Shown here in pieces: positions 55,302 through 62,675 of a stretch of DNA of 64,000 nt. The position numbers and the translations under genes were made by a program. Origin of the DNA: Pseudonocardia ammonioxydans. GTDB taxonomy: Bacteria > Actinomycetota > Actinomycetes > Mycobacteriales > Pseudonocardiaceae. The DNA lies in contig NZ_FOUY01000001.1 in the NCBI RefSeq assembly GCF_900115005.1, positions 124,001 through 188,000 on the forward strand, read 5' to 3'. The notes under the pieces were generated by a model. It had not been told where the DNA came from. It saw only the letters and a program-made list of their open reading frames with translations, and ran no database searches. Position 1 is the stretch's first letter; every line of letters begins with the position of its first letter.

Positions 55302-56155
55302 GGCGCCTCCCGCAGTTCGAGGGTGCAGCACTTGATCCCGCCGCCGCCGCGGCGGAGCTCGCCGGTGTCGACGCCGACGGTGCCGAACCCGCGCTCGGCG
55401 AGGTCCGCGGCGAACTTCTCGGCCTGTGGGGCGTGCACGACGGTGTGCCCGTCGGAGAAGCAGTTGAGGCCCAGGACCGCGGCGTCCTCCTCCGAGACGA
55501 TCACGGCGTCCGGGAAGCGGAACCGCAGCTCCTCCTGCGAGGCGTCGTCGAACGCCGCGGGCAGGTAGGCCACCGAGCCCGGACCGCCCGCCGGGTCGAG
55601 GACGGCGAACGCGGTGTCGAGGTGGTAGTAGCGCGGGTCGACCAGTCGCAGGCCCACCACCTCGCGGCCGAGGACGCGGGCGGCCTCGGCGTGCGCGGCC
55701 GGGTCGGTCCGGAACCCGCTGCCGGCGTAGATCGTGTCGCCGACGAGCAGCAGGTCGCCCTCGCCCTCGTTGACCGCGTCCGCCTCGTGGACCGCGAGGC
55801 CGGCCGCGCGGAACCACGCCGCGTAGGCGGGCCCCTCGGCGGCCCGCTCCGCGTAGCGGAACCGTGCGGTGAGGGCGATGCCGTCGACGACGGTGCCGCC
55901 GTTCGCGGCGTACACCATGTCCGGCAGGCCGGGCAGCGGGTCGATCAGCCGCACGTCGAACCCGAGGTCGCGGTAGGCGGCGTGCAGGTTCGACCACTGG
56001 CGCAGCGCCAGCGCGTTGTCGGTCGGCTGGTCGGGCCGCATCCAGGGGTTGATCCGGTAGCTGACCGTGAAGTGGTCGGGGCGGCACATGAGGAGTTTCG
56101 GGGCCTGTGAGCGCTTTTCGTGGTCGGGACCGCGGTTTCCACTCACAGGCAGCAT
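55298..56155 (-). CDS. ddaH: Dimethylargininase/arginine dihydrolase family protein
   Basis: A guanidino-group hydrolase of the DDAH/ArgZ fold. LLMCRPDHFTVSYRINPWM opens the conserved domain, and the catalytic Cys is in GGIKCCTLEL near the C-terminus; the His and Asp/Glu of the beta/alpha-propeller core are present (AEKFAADLAERGFGTVGVD follows). Members make citrulline or, in the ArgZ type, ornithine plus ammonia from arginine. Coupling to rocD favours ornithine as product. The conserved part begins at about 56100; an internal ATG at 56089 has no ribosome site, so the longer frame is given. If so, its first 22 codons are largely made of the 48-bp palindrome. Confidence 0.8.
   Translation of the reverse strand: MLPVSGNRGPDHEKRSQAPKLLMCRPDHFTVSYRINPWMRPDQPTDNALALRQWSNLHAAYRDLGFDVRLIDPLPGLPDMVYAANGGTVVDGIALTARFRYAERAAEGPAYAAWFRAAGLAVHEADAVNEGEGDLLLVGDTIYAGSGFRTDPAAHAEAARVLGREVVGLRLVDPRYYHLDTAFAVLDPAGGPGSVAYLPAAFDDASQEELRFRFPDAVIVSEEDAAVLGLNCFSDGHTVVHAPQAEKFAADLAERGFGTVGVDTGELRRGGGGIKCCTLELREAP
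56103..56150. repeat. 48-bp palindromic element, copy 2 (degenerate)
   Basis: Arms 56103-56125 and 56128-56150 around a 2-bp centre match in 16 of 23 positions, with GCCTGTGAG and GGTC ends fully paired. Length, spacer and the GTGAGTGG...CGCGGTC arm text agree with the perfect element at 29621-29668. Confidence 0.85.
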
Positions 56156-56241
56156 GCCCCCATGGTGCCGCGCACACCTCGTGCGTTTCCCGGATCTCAG
56201 CGCACGATCCGCGCGTCATGGACCCTTTCCGCGCACGGTTC

Positions 56242-56255
56242 TAGCATCCGGTGCC
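56242..56255 (+). promoter_or_regulatory. Lrp gene -10 box, likely leaderless
   Basis: TAGCAT (56242-56247) lies 8 nt before the GTG at 56256; no ribosome site is visible. Confidence 0.45.
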
Positions 56256-56696
56256 GTGGACGGGATCGACGCGACCGACCGGCGCCTGCTGGACCTGCTC
56301 CGGATCGACGGCCGGGCCGGCTGGGCCGAGCTGGGCGAGCAGGTCGGACTCTCGGCCTCGGCGGTGCGGCGGCGGGTGGACCGGCTCCGGGCGCGCGGGG
56401 TGATCACCGGGTTCACCGTGCAGGTCGACCCGGACGCCGAGCGCGAGCCGCGCGTCGAGGCCTACGTGGAGCTGTTCTGCCGCGGCACGGTCGCCCCGGG
56501 CGAGCTGCAGCGGATGCTCTCCGCGGTCCCGGAGGTCGTCACCGCGGGCACGGTCACCGGGGAGGCCGACGCCATGGTGCTGCTGCGCTCGCGTGACGTC
56601 CGCTCACTGGAGGACGCGCTCGAGCGGCTGCGGATGGCCGGCAGCGTCGACCACACCCGCTCCGCCGTCGTCCTCACCTGGCTGGTGTCCCGCTGA
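56256..56696 (+). CDS. Lrp/AsnC family regulator
   Basis: A 146-residue regulator. The N-terminal helix-turn-helix is LLDLLRIDGRAGWAELGEQVGLSASAVRRRVDRL; the RAM (ligand-binding) domain covers 65-145 with VEAYVELFCRG and VTGEADAMVLLRS. It is divergent from ddaH-rocD, as Rv2324 is in M. tuberculosis, and very likely controls that arginine/ornithine pair in response to an amino acid. Its stop codon begins a 16-bp tandem array. Confidence 0.92.
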   Translation: MDGIDATDRRLLDLLRIDGRAGWAELGEQVGLSASAVRRRVDRLRARGVITGFTVQVDPDAEREPRVEAYVELFCRGTVAPGELQRMLSAVPEVVTAGTVTGEADAMVLLRSRDVRSLEDALERLRMAGSVDHTRSAVVLTWLVSR

Positions 56697-56778
56697 ACCG
56701 AACCGGCATGTCGTTGAACCCGCATGTCGCTGAACCCGCATGTCGCTGAACTCGCATGTCATTGAACTCGCACGCACA
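56694..56778 (+). repeat. 16-bp tandem repeat, five units, starting at a stop codon
   Basis: Units at 56699, 56715, 56731, 56747 and 56763 with consensus TGAACCCGCATGTCGC; a partial unit begins with the TGA of the Lrp gene at 56694. Four units keep TGA, and because 16 is one more than a multiple of three they fall in all reading frames. Confidence 0.92.
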
Positions 56779-56784
56779 CGCGGG

Positions 56785-56806
56785 TAGCCTGAGTTGAACG
56801 TTCAAC
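56785..56806 (+). promoter_or_regulatory. VOC gene promoter with a 14-bp palindromic operator
   Basis: A TAGCCT box at 56785-56790 is followed directly by the perfect palindrome GTTGAACGTTCAAC (56793-56806), covering the expected transcription start. This is a TetR/MarR-style operator position. The regulator is not evident. Confidence 0.65.
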
Positions 56807-56830
56807 CATATGCCGAGTCCGGGAGCCGTG

Positions 56831-57355
56831 ATGCCCGTCCAGCGCCTCAACCACGCGGTCCTCTACGTCCGCGACGTCGCCCGCAGCGTCGCGTTCTACG
56901 CCGACACGCTCGGCTTCCGCACGGTCGCCGAGATCCCGGGCGGGCGCGGGGCGTTCCTGCAGGCCCCGGACTCGGCGAACGACCACGACCTCGCCCTGTT
57001 CGGGGTCGGCGAGCGGGCCGGCGCCTCGCAGGCCGGCCGGGCGACCGTCGGGCTCTACCACCTGGCCTGGGAGGTGGACACGCTCGGCGAGCTGGACCGG
57101 ATCCGCCACGCGCTGCAGGACGCCGGCGCCCTGGTCGGCGCCTCCGACCACGGCTCCACCAAGGCGCTCTACGCCCACGACCCGGACGGCCTGGAGTTCG
57201 AGGTCTGCTGGCTGGTCCCGGCCGCACTGCTCGGTGCGGACACCGGGATGCGGACCGAGCGGCTCGACCTGCCGGCCGAGATCGAGCGCTACGGGGTCGA
57301 CACCCGCGGCGGGGTCGGCGTGTCCGTGCCCGACTCGGCCAGGTCCACCCGGTAG
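56831..57355 (+). CDS. VOC family protein (glyoxalase/extradiol dioxygenase fold)
   Basis: A 174-residue vicinal-oxygen-chelate protein with two repeated beta-alpha-beta modules. LNHAVLYVRDVARSVAFYADTLGF opens the first, with His/Glu metal-ligand candidates; YHLAWEVDT and AHDPDGLEFEVCWLVP supply the second set. It resembles catechol 2,3-dioxygenase-type VOC proteins, but the reaction is not fixed by sequence. GGGAG precedes the ATG at 56831. The last 67 bp overlap the convergent GntR gene. A palindromic operator upstream indicates inducible expression. Confidence 0.82.
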   Translation: MPVQRLNHAVLYVRDVARSVAFYADTLGFRTVAEIPGGRGAFLQAPDSANDHDLALFGVGERAGASQAGRATVGLYHLAWEVDTLGELDRIRHALQDAGALVGASDHGSTKALYAHDPDGLEFEVCWLVPAALLGADTGMRTERLDLPAEIERYGVDTRGGVGVSVPDSARSTR

Positions 57356-58101
57356 CCGGCGTGGGCCGAGAACCGGGCGGTGACCGAGAACCGGTCGCCG
57401 CGCACCAGGGTGTGCCGCCACTCCACGGGCCGGTCACCGGACAGCCCGAGCCGCTCGATCGACAGCACCGCGACGTCGGCGCCGATCCCGAGCAGCTCCT
57501 GCTCGCCGCGACCGGGGATCACCGCCCGGATGTTCTCGTCGCCGCCGTCGACCCGGATCCCGCAGCGGCGGCGGTACTCCGGGTACAGGCCGGTGTGCGT
57601 GAAGTCGACATCGAGCAGCGGGGCCGCCACGGCCTCCGGAAGCCACACCCGGTCGACGGCGAGCGGTTCGCCGTCGGCGAGCCGCAGCCGTTCGAGGTGG
57701 ACCAGCGGCGTCGACTCCTCCAGGCCCATCCGGGTCGCGATCACGCCGTCGGCCCGGACCTCGAAGGTCCGCACGACGCTGCGCTGGGTCCGGCCGGCGG
57801 CCTCGACGGCGACGTAGAGCGAGTACGGCTCGTCCAGCGGCTGCTCGATGTCGCCGGCCCGCCCACCCGGTCCCGCCGGACGGGCGACCCGGCCCCGGCC
57901 GGCGACGACCGCGCCGTCCTCGCGCATCCGCCGCAGCGCCTCGCGGACGGTGTAGCGGCTGACCCCGTACTCCGCGGCGAGCGCGAACTCGCCGGGGAGC
58001 GCGGCGTCGAACTCGCCGTCCTCGAGCCGGCGGCGCAGGTCGGCCAGCAGCTGCTGCCACAGCGGCGTCCCGTCGCCGCGGACCAGCGTCCGCCCACTCA
58101 T
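57289..58101 (-). CDS. GntR family regulator (HutC subfamily)
   Basis: A 270-residue repressor. The winged helix is PLWQQLLADLRRRLEDGEF...EYGVSRYTVREALRRMREDG at 12-70, and the C-terminal UTRA ligand domain covers 100-255 (LVHLERLRLADGEPLAVDR, VEWRHTLVRGDRFSVTARF). The gene is convergent with, and overlaps, the VOC gene, so transcription of one may affect the other. A target and ligand cannot be named. GGGGGCGG lies before the ATG at 58101. Confidence 0.88.
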   Translation of the reverse strand: MSGRTLVRGDGTPLWQQLLADLRRRLEDGEFDAALPGEFALAAEYGVSRYTVREALRRMREDGAVVAGRGRVARPAGPGGRAGDIEQPLDEPYSLYVAVEAAGRTQRSVVRTFEVRADGVIATRMGLEESTPLVHLERLRLADGEPLAVDRVWLPEAVAAPLLDVDFTHTGLYPEYRRRCGIRVDGGDENIRAVIPGRGEQELLGIGADVAVLSIERLGLSGDRPVEWRHTLVRGDRFSVTARFSAHAGYRVDLAESGTDTPTPPRVSTP

Positions 58102-58305
58102 GTGCCGCCCCCGAGGTCTGCCGGTGCTCGGTCCACCGTAGGCGAGGCACGCGCCCGGCCCCCGCAGGCGTGCCCCGCCGCCGCCCACGACCGAGTTGTC
58201 CACAGGTGATCCCCATGTGGAACCCCTGGGGACAGACGGTCGCCGCGCGCCCGCGCCACGCCGGCCACGTGCGGGACCGGTGAGCCACGTCCGACAATCC
58301 GGGGC

Positions 58306-58623
58306 ATGAGCGAGCACGTCGTCGTCCTCACGACCACCGACAGCGAGGCTGCCGCCCGGGAACTGGCCGCCGGCGCCGTCCAGGCCCGGCTGGGGGCCTG
58401 CGCGCAGGTCCTCGGACCGATCACCAGCGTGTTCCGCTGGGAGGGGGCGGTCCAGACCGAGCCGGAGTGGCGGGTGGAGATCAAGACCGCTGCCGACCGC
58501 GTCGCCGCGCTCACCGCCCACCTGGCCGAACGGCACTCCTACGACGAGCCGGAGATCATCGCGACCCCGATCACCGGCGGCAGCGCCGGGTACCTGGCCT
58601 GGGTGGTCGACGAGACCCGCTGA
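58306..58623 (+). CDS. cutA: CutA divalent-ion tolerance protein
   Basis: A 105-residue CutA1 protein, a trimeric ferredoxin-like fold. VVLTTTDSEAAARELAAGAVQARLGACAQV, SVFRWEGAVQTEPEWRVEIKT and the closing HSYDEPEIIATPITGGSAGYLAWV are all family blocks. It is linked to copper tolerance in E. coli but its precise role is unsettled. Full length, single gene. Confidence 0.94.
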   Translation: MSEHVVVLTTTDSEAAARELAAGAVQARLGACAQVLGPITSVFRWEGAVQTEPEWRVEIKTAADRVAALTAHLAERHSYDEPEIIATPITGGSAGYLAWVVDETR

Positions 58624-58764
58624 CGCCCCGGCCGGGTTTCCGGGCTCGTCCGCCGGGGTAGTCCGGCAGCGGCACCGTGTTGGGTGGAACAGCAGCTCAA
58701 CGTCCTCTTCCGGCCGCGCACGCTCGCTGCAGCGCGCCCGGCCGCTCGGCACGGGAGAACGTCG

Positions 58765-59253
58765 ATGACTCTTGCACCCTCGGGGCCGGACAGTGGCCCC
58801 CGCACCACCGGCCCGACCCAGCTGGCGATCGAGTCCCCCGCTCCGGGCACCCGGCTCCTTCGTGTGCACGGTGTCCTGAACTCGGGCAGCGGAGCACGGC
58901 TGCTGCGGTTGCTCGACTCGCAGCTGACGATGTCCCGCAGCGGTCACAACCGGCTCGACGCCGTGATCGTCGACGTCTCGGGCATCGAGGCTCTTGAACG
59001 CGGCGGTCCGCAGGCCCTGCAGCACGCGCGTTACGCCTGCGCGCGGCACGGGATCGAGTTCGCCCTGGCCGGCCACCCCGTCGGGCTGACCACCGCGTCG
59101 GTCTCGCTGCGTTCCCGGCTCGGACACCTCCGGACCTTCCCCACCGTCGACGCCGCACTGACCGTCGTCGGCGCCGGGGCGGGGGCCGACGACGCCGGCC
59201 GGGTCCGGTCCGCCCTCCCCGTAGCGCGGGCCGCGGGCCGGGAGGTGCGGTAG
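58765..59253 (+). CDS. STAS domain protein (anti-sigma antagonist-like)
   Basis: A 162-residue protein whose residues 20-140 form a STAS domain (LLRVHGVLNSGSGARLLRLLDSQL, VIVDVSGIEALERGGPQALQHAR, HGIEFALAGHPV). In this family a Ser after the DVSG strand is phosphorylated by an anti-sigma kinase; here the position reads DVSGIEALERGG. GGGAGA lies before the ATG at 58765. It is convergent with an atypical LuxR regulator and may be part of a local stress-signalling set. Confidence 0.8.
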   Translation: MTLAPSGPDSGPRTTGPTQLAIESPAPGTRLLRVHGVLNSGSGARLLRLLDSQLTMSRSGHNRLDAVIVDVSGIEALERGGPQALQHARYACARHGIEFALAGHPVGLTTASVSLRSRLGHLRTFPTVDAALTVVGAGAGADDAGRVRSALPVARAAGREVR

Positions 59254-59275
59254 CGGCGGGGCCGGGCCGGGTTGC

Positions 59276-60073
59276 TCAGCCCTGGTCGAGGGCCCGGGGC
59301 GGGTTCGGCAACGACGGCAGGAGTTCGGCCCCGCGGAAGAGTGCGACGGCCTCGACCTGCGAGTGGACCTCGAGCTTGCCCAGGATCGCACGGATCTGGT
59401 TGCGGACCGTGCTGACCGACACGACGTGGTCGTCGGCGAGGGCCACGGCGCGACGGCCGTCGGCGAGGCCGCGCAGGATCGTGCGCTCCCGCGTGGTCAG
59501 GGTGGCCAGCCGGACACGGTGCTGCTGGTGCACGGCGGCCCACGTCCGGTACCGGTCGATGAAGGCCGCCCGGTGCTCGGCGGACGTGACCGGGGCGCCG
59601 CGCCGCGCGGCATCGATCAGGGCGAGCAGCTCGCCGAACGGAGTGGTCTTCGGTATCCACCCGAACACACCGCCGGCCAGCGCGGCCCCCACCGCCTCGG
59701 CCGGCGCCGCCCCGGTGAGCAGGACCACCCGCCACCCGTGGTCCCGCATCGAGGACACCACGTCCATCGCGTCGATCACGGTGCCCGCGCTGTCCCGGCC
59801 CAGGTGCAGCTCCAGGAGCATCAGTCCCGGTCCGGTACGCCGCGCCAGGTCGAGGACGGCGGGGATCTGCCGGGCCGGATAGAACGTGGCCGGTTCGTCG
59901 GCGGCCTGCAGGCTGCGTGCGAGTGCCCAGCCGACGAGTTCGTGCCGGTCGACGACGAGGATCCGGGCATCGTCGGGGAGTGCCTCGGGCCGGTGGTTGC
60001 ATGCTGTGTCCCGGCTCGCATCGGGCGCCCGGCCGGTGTCGGGTCCCCGCCCGTCCGCTGCTGCACCGGTCAC
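59276..60073 (-). CDS. LuxR-type regulator with Glu in place of the phosphoacceptor Asp
   Basis: A 265-residue response-regulator-like protein. A disordered lead of about 33 residues is followed by a receiver-type domain (ILVVDRHELVGWALARSL, VVLLTGAAP, GWIPKTTPFGELL). The expected phosphoacceptor Asp is Glu88 (MLLELHLG), and the acidic pair is D-R rather than D-D. The C-terminal HTH (LTTRERTILRGLADGRRAVALADDHVVSVSTVRNQIRAILGKL) is intact. It therefore probably works without phosphorylation. GGAAG lies about 6 nt before the chosen GTG; longer starts exist. No kinase gene is nearby. Confidence 0.78.
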   Translation of the reverse strand: MTGAAADGRGPDTGRAPDASRDTACNHRPEALPDDARILVVDRHELVGWALARSLQAADEPATFYPARQIPAVLDLARRTGPGLMLLELHLGRDSAGTVIDAMDVVSSMRDHGWRVVLLTGAAPAEAVGAALAGGVFGWIPKTTPFGELLALIDAARRGAPVTSAEHRAAFIDRYRTWAAVHQQHRVRLATLTTRERTILRGLADGRRAVALADDHVVSVSTVRNQIRAILGKLEVHSQVEAVALFRGAELLPSLPNPPRALDQG

Positions 60074-60299
60074 TGCCGCTTCCCGGTCCGCACCGTCACC
60101 CGCGCCACAGGGTCGCCTCCTGGATCGCCGCCTCCCGGGACCGCTGTCCTGTGGGCCGCCGTCTTCTGGACCGCTGCTGACTCCTGGAGCACCGTCCGGG
60201 CAGCCGATTCTCAGCCGATGGTTGATCGGCAACAAGGACGCGGCGAGATCTGCTCGCGAACCGGATGGTCGATGCGCTCCGCGGACAATGGTGCCAGGG

Positions 60300-60539
60300 T
60301 CAGCGCCTCGACCGGCTCCGTTCGGCGGTGGCGAGCTCCTGCTCGGCGAAGCAGCGCGCGCGTCGCGCGAGCTCGACCAGACGGTCTGCGCGACGGCGGT
60401 AGTCGACGGCGGCCGGACCGGTGCAATGATCCGCCATCCGGGCGTACCGCTGGGCCAGCGTCTCCCGCACCTGGGCGGTCTGGTGCATCGCCGCGCCGAT
60501 CTGCTCGGCCATCTCGGCGAGCCGCTCCCCGGGGTCCAC
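60300..60539 (-). CDS. Small helical protein, unknown function
   Basis: A 79-residue, fully helical, charged protein (ERLAEMAEQIGAAMHQTAQVRETLAQRYARM then DYRRRADRLVELARRARCFAEQELATAE). One Cys is shared by the two helix blocks. The frame is read from a GTG at 60539; a better ribosome site (AAGGGAG) lies about 20 nt further upstream and would fit a non-standard start, so the true N-terminus is uncertain. It resembles the product of the gene at 60710 in style. Confidence 0.5.
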   Translation of the reverse strand: MDPGERLAEMAEQIGAAMHQTAQVRETLAQRYARMADHCTGPAAVDYRRRADRLVELARRARCFAEQELATAERSRSRR

Positions 60540-60709
60540 GGCCGGCTCGATGGTCGTGCTCCCTTCGTCACGCCGGACGACTGCCGGCTGCCCGCACCTC
60601 CCGTCCGAGCCTCCTACCCGCCCGGCAACCGGCTACACCTCCCGAGAGGCACCGGAGCCGCCGCCGGGCGCGTAGCGTCGTGGCCAGGGGCACCGACCCG
60701 GGAGCAGAT

Positions 60710-61114
60710 GTGACCGATGATCAGTTGGCCGCGGCCGACCACACAGGGGCCGGCTCGGGCCCGATCGGTGCCCACGAGCGACGGCAGGCCGAGATCGCCG
60801 ACCGCATCAGCGCACTGCGAGCGCGCGCCACGGCGATCACGGCGTCGACGCGCACGGGCTCGACGTCGGCGCAGGTACGTGATGCTCGAGCGCGGCAGCG
60901 GTCGGCCGACGCGACGCTCGGTCTCGCCTACCTCCGTGCGGCCGAGCGTCATCGCCTGGCGGCAGCGGCTCACGAGCGGTTCGCCGACTTCCTCGACGAG
61001 TCCGGCGACCGGGAACGCGGCGACGCCCACCGGCAGGCCGCCGGGGCAGACCGGGCTGCGGCCGAACGCGACGAGGCCGCCGGTCACGAGCGGGGCGTCG
61101 CCGAGCACCGCTGA
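60710..61114 (+). CDS. Alanine/arginine-rich helical protein, unknown function
   Basis: A 134-residue protein predicted to be almost wholly helical, dominated by Ala, Arg, Glu, His in heptad-like spacing (YLRAAERHRLAAAAHERFADFLDESGDRERGDAHRQAAGADRAAAERDEAAGHERGVAEH). GGGAG stands 7 nt before the GTG. No family is recognised. With the STAS, LuxR and smaller helical genes it forms a 2.4-kb group of uncharacterised genes; a protein-protein scaffold role is only a guess. Confidence 0.65.
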   Translation: MTDDQLAAADHTGAGSGPIGAHERRQAEIADRISALRARATAITASTRTGSTSAQVRDARARQRSADATLGLAYLRAAERHRLAAAAHERFADFLDESGDRERGDAHRQAAGADRAAAERDEAAGHERGVAEHR

Positions 61115-61541
61115 GCGACGTGCCGCCCCGTCGTCGGGGCCATCGTGGGGCCGGGCCGGCGCCGACCGCTCACCCCGTCGCCTCCCCGGTCGGCCGCTGC
61201 CCGGTCGCCGGAGGTCAGGCCGTGGCGTTCTCCTGGGCCCGCAGGTCCTTGCGCAGGATCTTGAGGAGAAGGGGCGACTGGCAGCCTGAGCAGCAGGAAC
61301 GCAACTACAGCGATCGGCCACGGACAACGACGTTCCGTACAGGTCCCGTAAACGACGCGACGACTGGACGGTGTGGTCCTCGACCCGAGTCGATATCACG
61401 ACTAGAGCTGGCTACCTCCGACGGCGTGCCGTAAAGGTCCGTTGTCGTGTGGAGGCTGCTCGCGCAGCGGTTGAGCTTGGGTCGAGACGGGTAGTCGCTT
61501 GGCTACTTCGAGGGCAGAGGCGGGGGATGAGGAGTGGAGCA
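61115..61541. other. Gene-poor junction segment
   Basis: From about 61265 the sequence becomes visibly less GC-biased and codon-like periodicity disappears. It contains the acyl-CoA ligase remnant (61215-61262) and a likely promoter area for the next gene. Nothing else could be supported. Confidence 0.55.
61215..61262 (-). pseudogene. 3' end of an acyl-CoA ligase gene, truncated
   Basis: On the minus strand, 61262 to 61215 codes KILRKDLRAQENATA and a TGA. K-I-L-R-K-D-L-R is the usual C-terminal end of AMP-forming acyl-CoA ligases, where G-K-I-L-R holds the catalytic Lys. Upstream of the Lys codon the frame (SPLLL) no longer resembles the family. The rest of the gene is absent here, so this is a remnant or an attachment-site copy of a gene 3' end. 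Confidence 0.7.
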
Positions 61542-62675
61542 GTGGTCGAGCGAGGTAGCGAGCAACAGCCGGTGACTGTGGGTGTCATCGCCGATCCGGT
61601 GTCCACGCCCACCGAGGTTGCACAGCAGCTCCGCGAGGACCTACCGGACCTGCTGTCCGAGCAGTTGAGCGAGGAGTGTTGGCGGGTCGAGGTGCAGCGA
61701 GACCAGTTGCCACCCAGCGACAGTCGGCACACCGCGATGATGGACGTCGCCACTGACCGGATGCGCGAGCACGGTTGGGATATCGCGGTCTGCGTGACGG
61801 ATCTCCCGCTTCGAGACGGCAAGCAGCCCATCGTGGCCGATGTCAGCAACCGGCGCCGGGTGATTGTCGTGTCCCTGCCGGCGTTCGGCGCGATGGCGCT
61901 GCGGCGACGGGTACGGGGTGTCGTCGCGCAGCTGATCGCCGACCTGCGTGGGCAAGGAACCCCGAGCGAGGACTCTGCGCAGCACCGGCGGCGGCGTTTG
62001 CCCGCGCTGGCCGGCCAGTTCCGACGGGTCACTCCGACGCTTGACAATGTCGACGTGCGGGTGGTGGCCTCCCGAGGCGGTGCCCGACTGCTGATCGGCA
62101 TGGTCCGGGACAACCGCCCGTGGCGGCTGGTGTTCGGCCTGACCGGGCCGCTGGTCGGGGCGTTCGCCTTCAGCGCCTTTTATCTGATCAGCACCACGGT
62201 CTGGGAACTGGCTGTCACCATGTCCGTGCTGCAACTAGTGGCTGCGGTGCTCGGGTCGGTGGTCGTGATGGTCGGCTGGCTGATCGCGTATCACCGCCTG
62301 TGGGAACAGACCAGGGACAGGCCCGCCGGCGAACGGGAGCAGGCGGTGTTGTTCAACGCGTCCACCGTGCTCACCCTGGCCATCGGTGTCGGTTGCATGT
62401 ACGCCGCGTTGTACGTGGTCAACCTGGTTGCGGCGGTGGTCGTGCTCACTCCAGCGGTGTTCGGCCAGTACGTCGGCCCCAACCCGGGTGTCGGTCAATA
62501 CATGATCGTCATCCTCCTCGTAACCGCCGCAGCCACCGTGGCCGGCGCGGTGGGGTCGGGTTTCGAGAGCGAGGACTCGATCTGGGAGGCCGCCTACGGC
62601 TACCGCGAACGCGAGCGACGCAAGGCACTACGCGACGAACAGAGCCATCGCGAGGAAGCAGAGTCCAGCGCTTGA
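61542..62675 (+). CDS. Membrane protein with an unknown cytoplasmic domain
   Basis: A 377-residue protein in the atypical region. Residues 10-180 form a soluble alpha/beta domain (VTVGVIADPV, HGWDIAVCVTDLPLRDGKQP, VIVVSLPAFGAM). Four membrane segments follow (about 197-217, 224-250, 273-303, 320-341) and a charged helical tail. The V-T-D and V-V-S-L strands faintly recall archaemetzincin-type folds, but there is no HEXXH metal site. AGGAG (61530-61534) lies 7 nt before the GTG at 61542; an ATG at 61527 is also in frame. Function is unknown. Confidence 0.6.
   Translation: MVERGSEQQPVTVGVIADPVSTPTEVAQQLREDLPDLLSEQLSEECWRVEVQRDQLPPSDSRHTAMMDVATDRMREHGWDIAVCVTDLPLRDGKQPIVADVSNRRRVIVVSLPAFGAMALRRRVRGVVAQLIADLRGQGTPSEDSAQHRRRRLPALAGQFRRVTPTLDNVDVRVVASRGGARLLIGMVRDNRPWRLVFGLTGPLVGAFAFSAFYLISTTVWELAVTMSVLQLVAAVLGSVVVMVGWLIAYHRLWEQTRDRPAGEREQAVLFNASTVLTLAIGVGCMYAALYVVNLVAAVVVLTPAVFGQYVGPNPGVGQYMIVILLVTAAATVAGAVGSGFESEDSIWEAAYGYRERERRKALRDEQSHREEAESSA

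Noticed and set aside
54075..56219. A single 714-codon fusion of rocD with upstream sequence
   Set aside because: Only the part from 55301 is RocD. The upstream part is the wrong frame over ddaH, which has its own conserved frame and an ATGA overlap with rocD.
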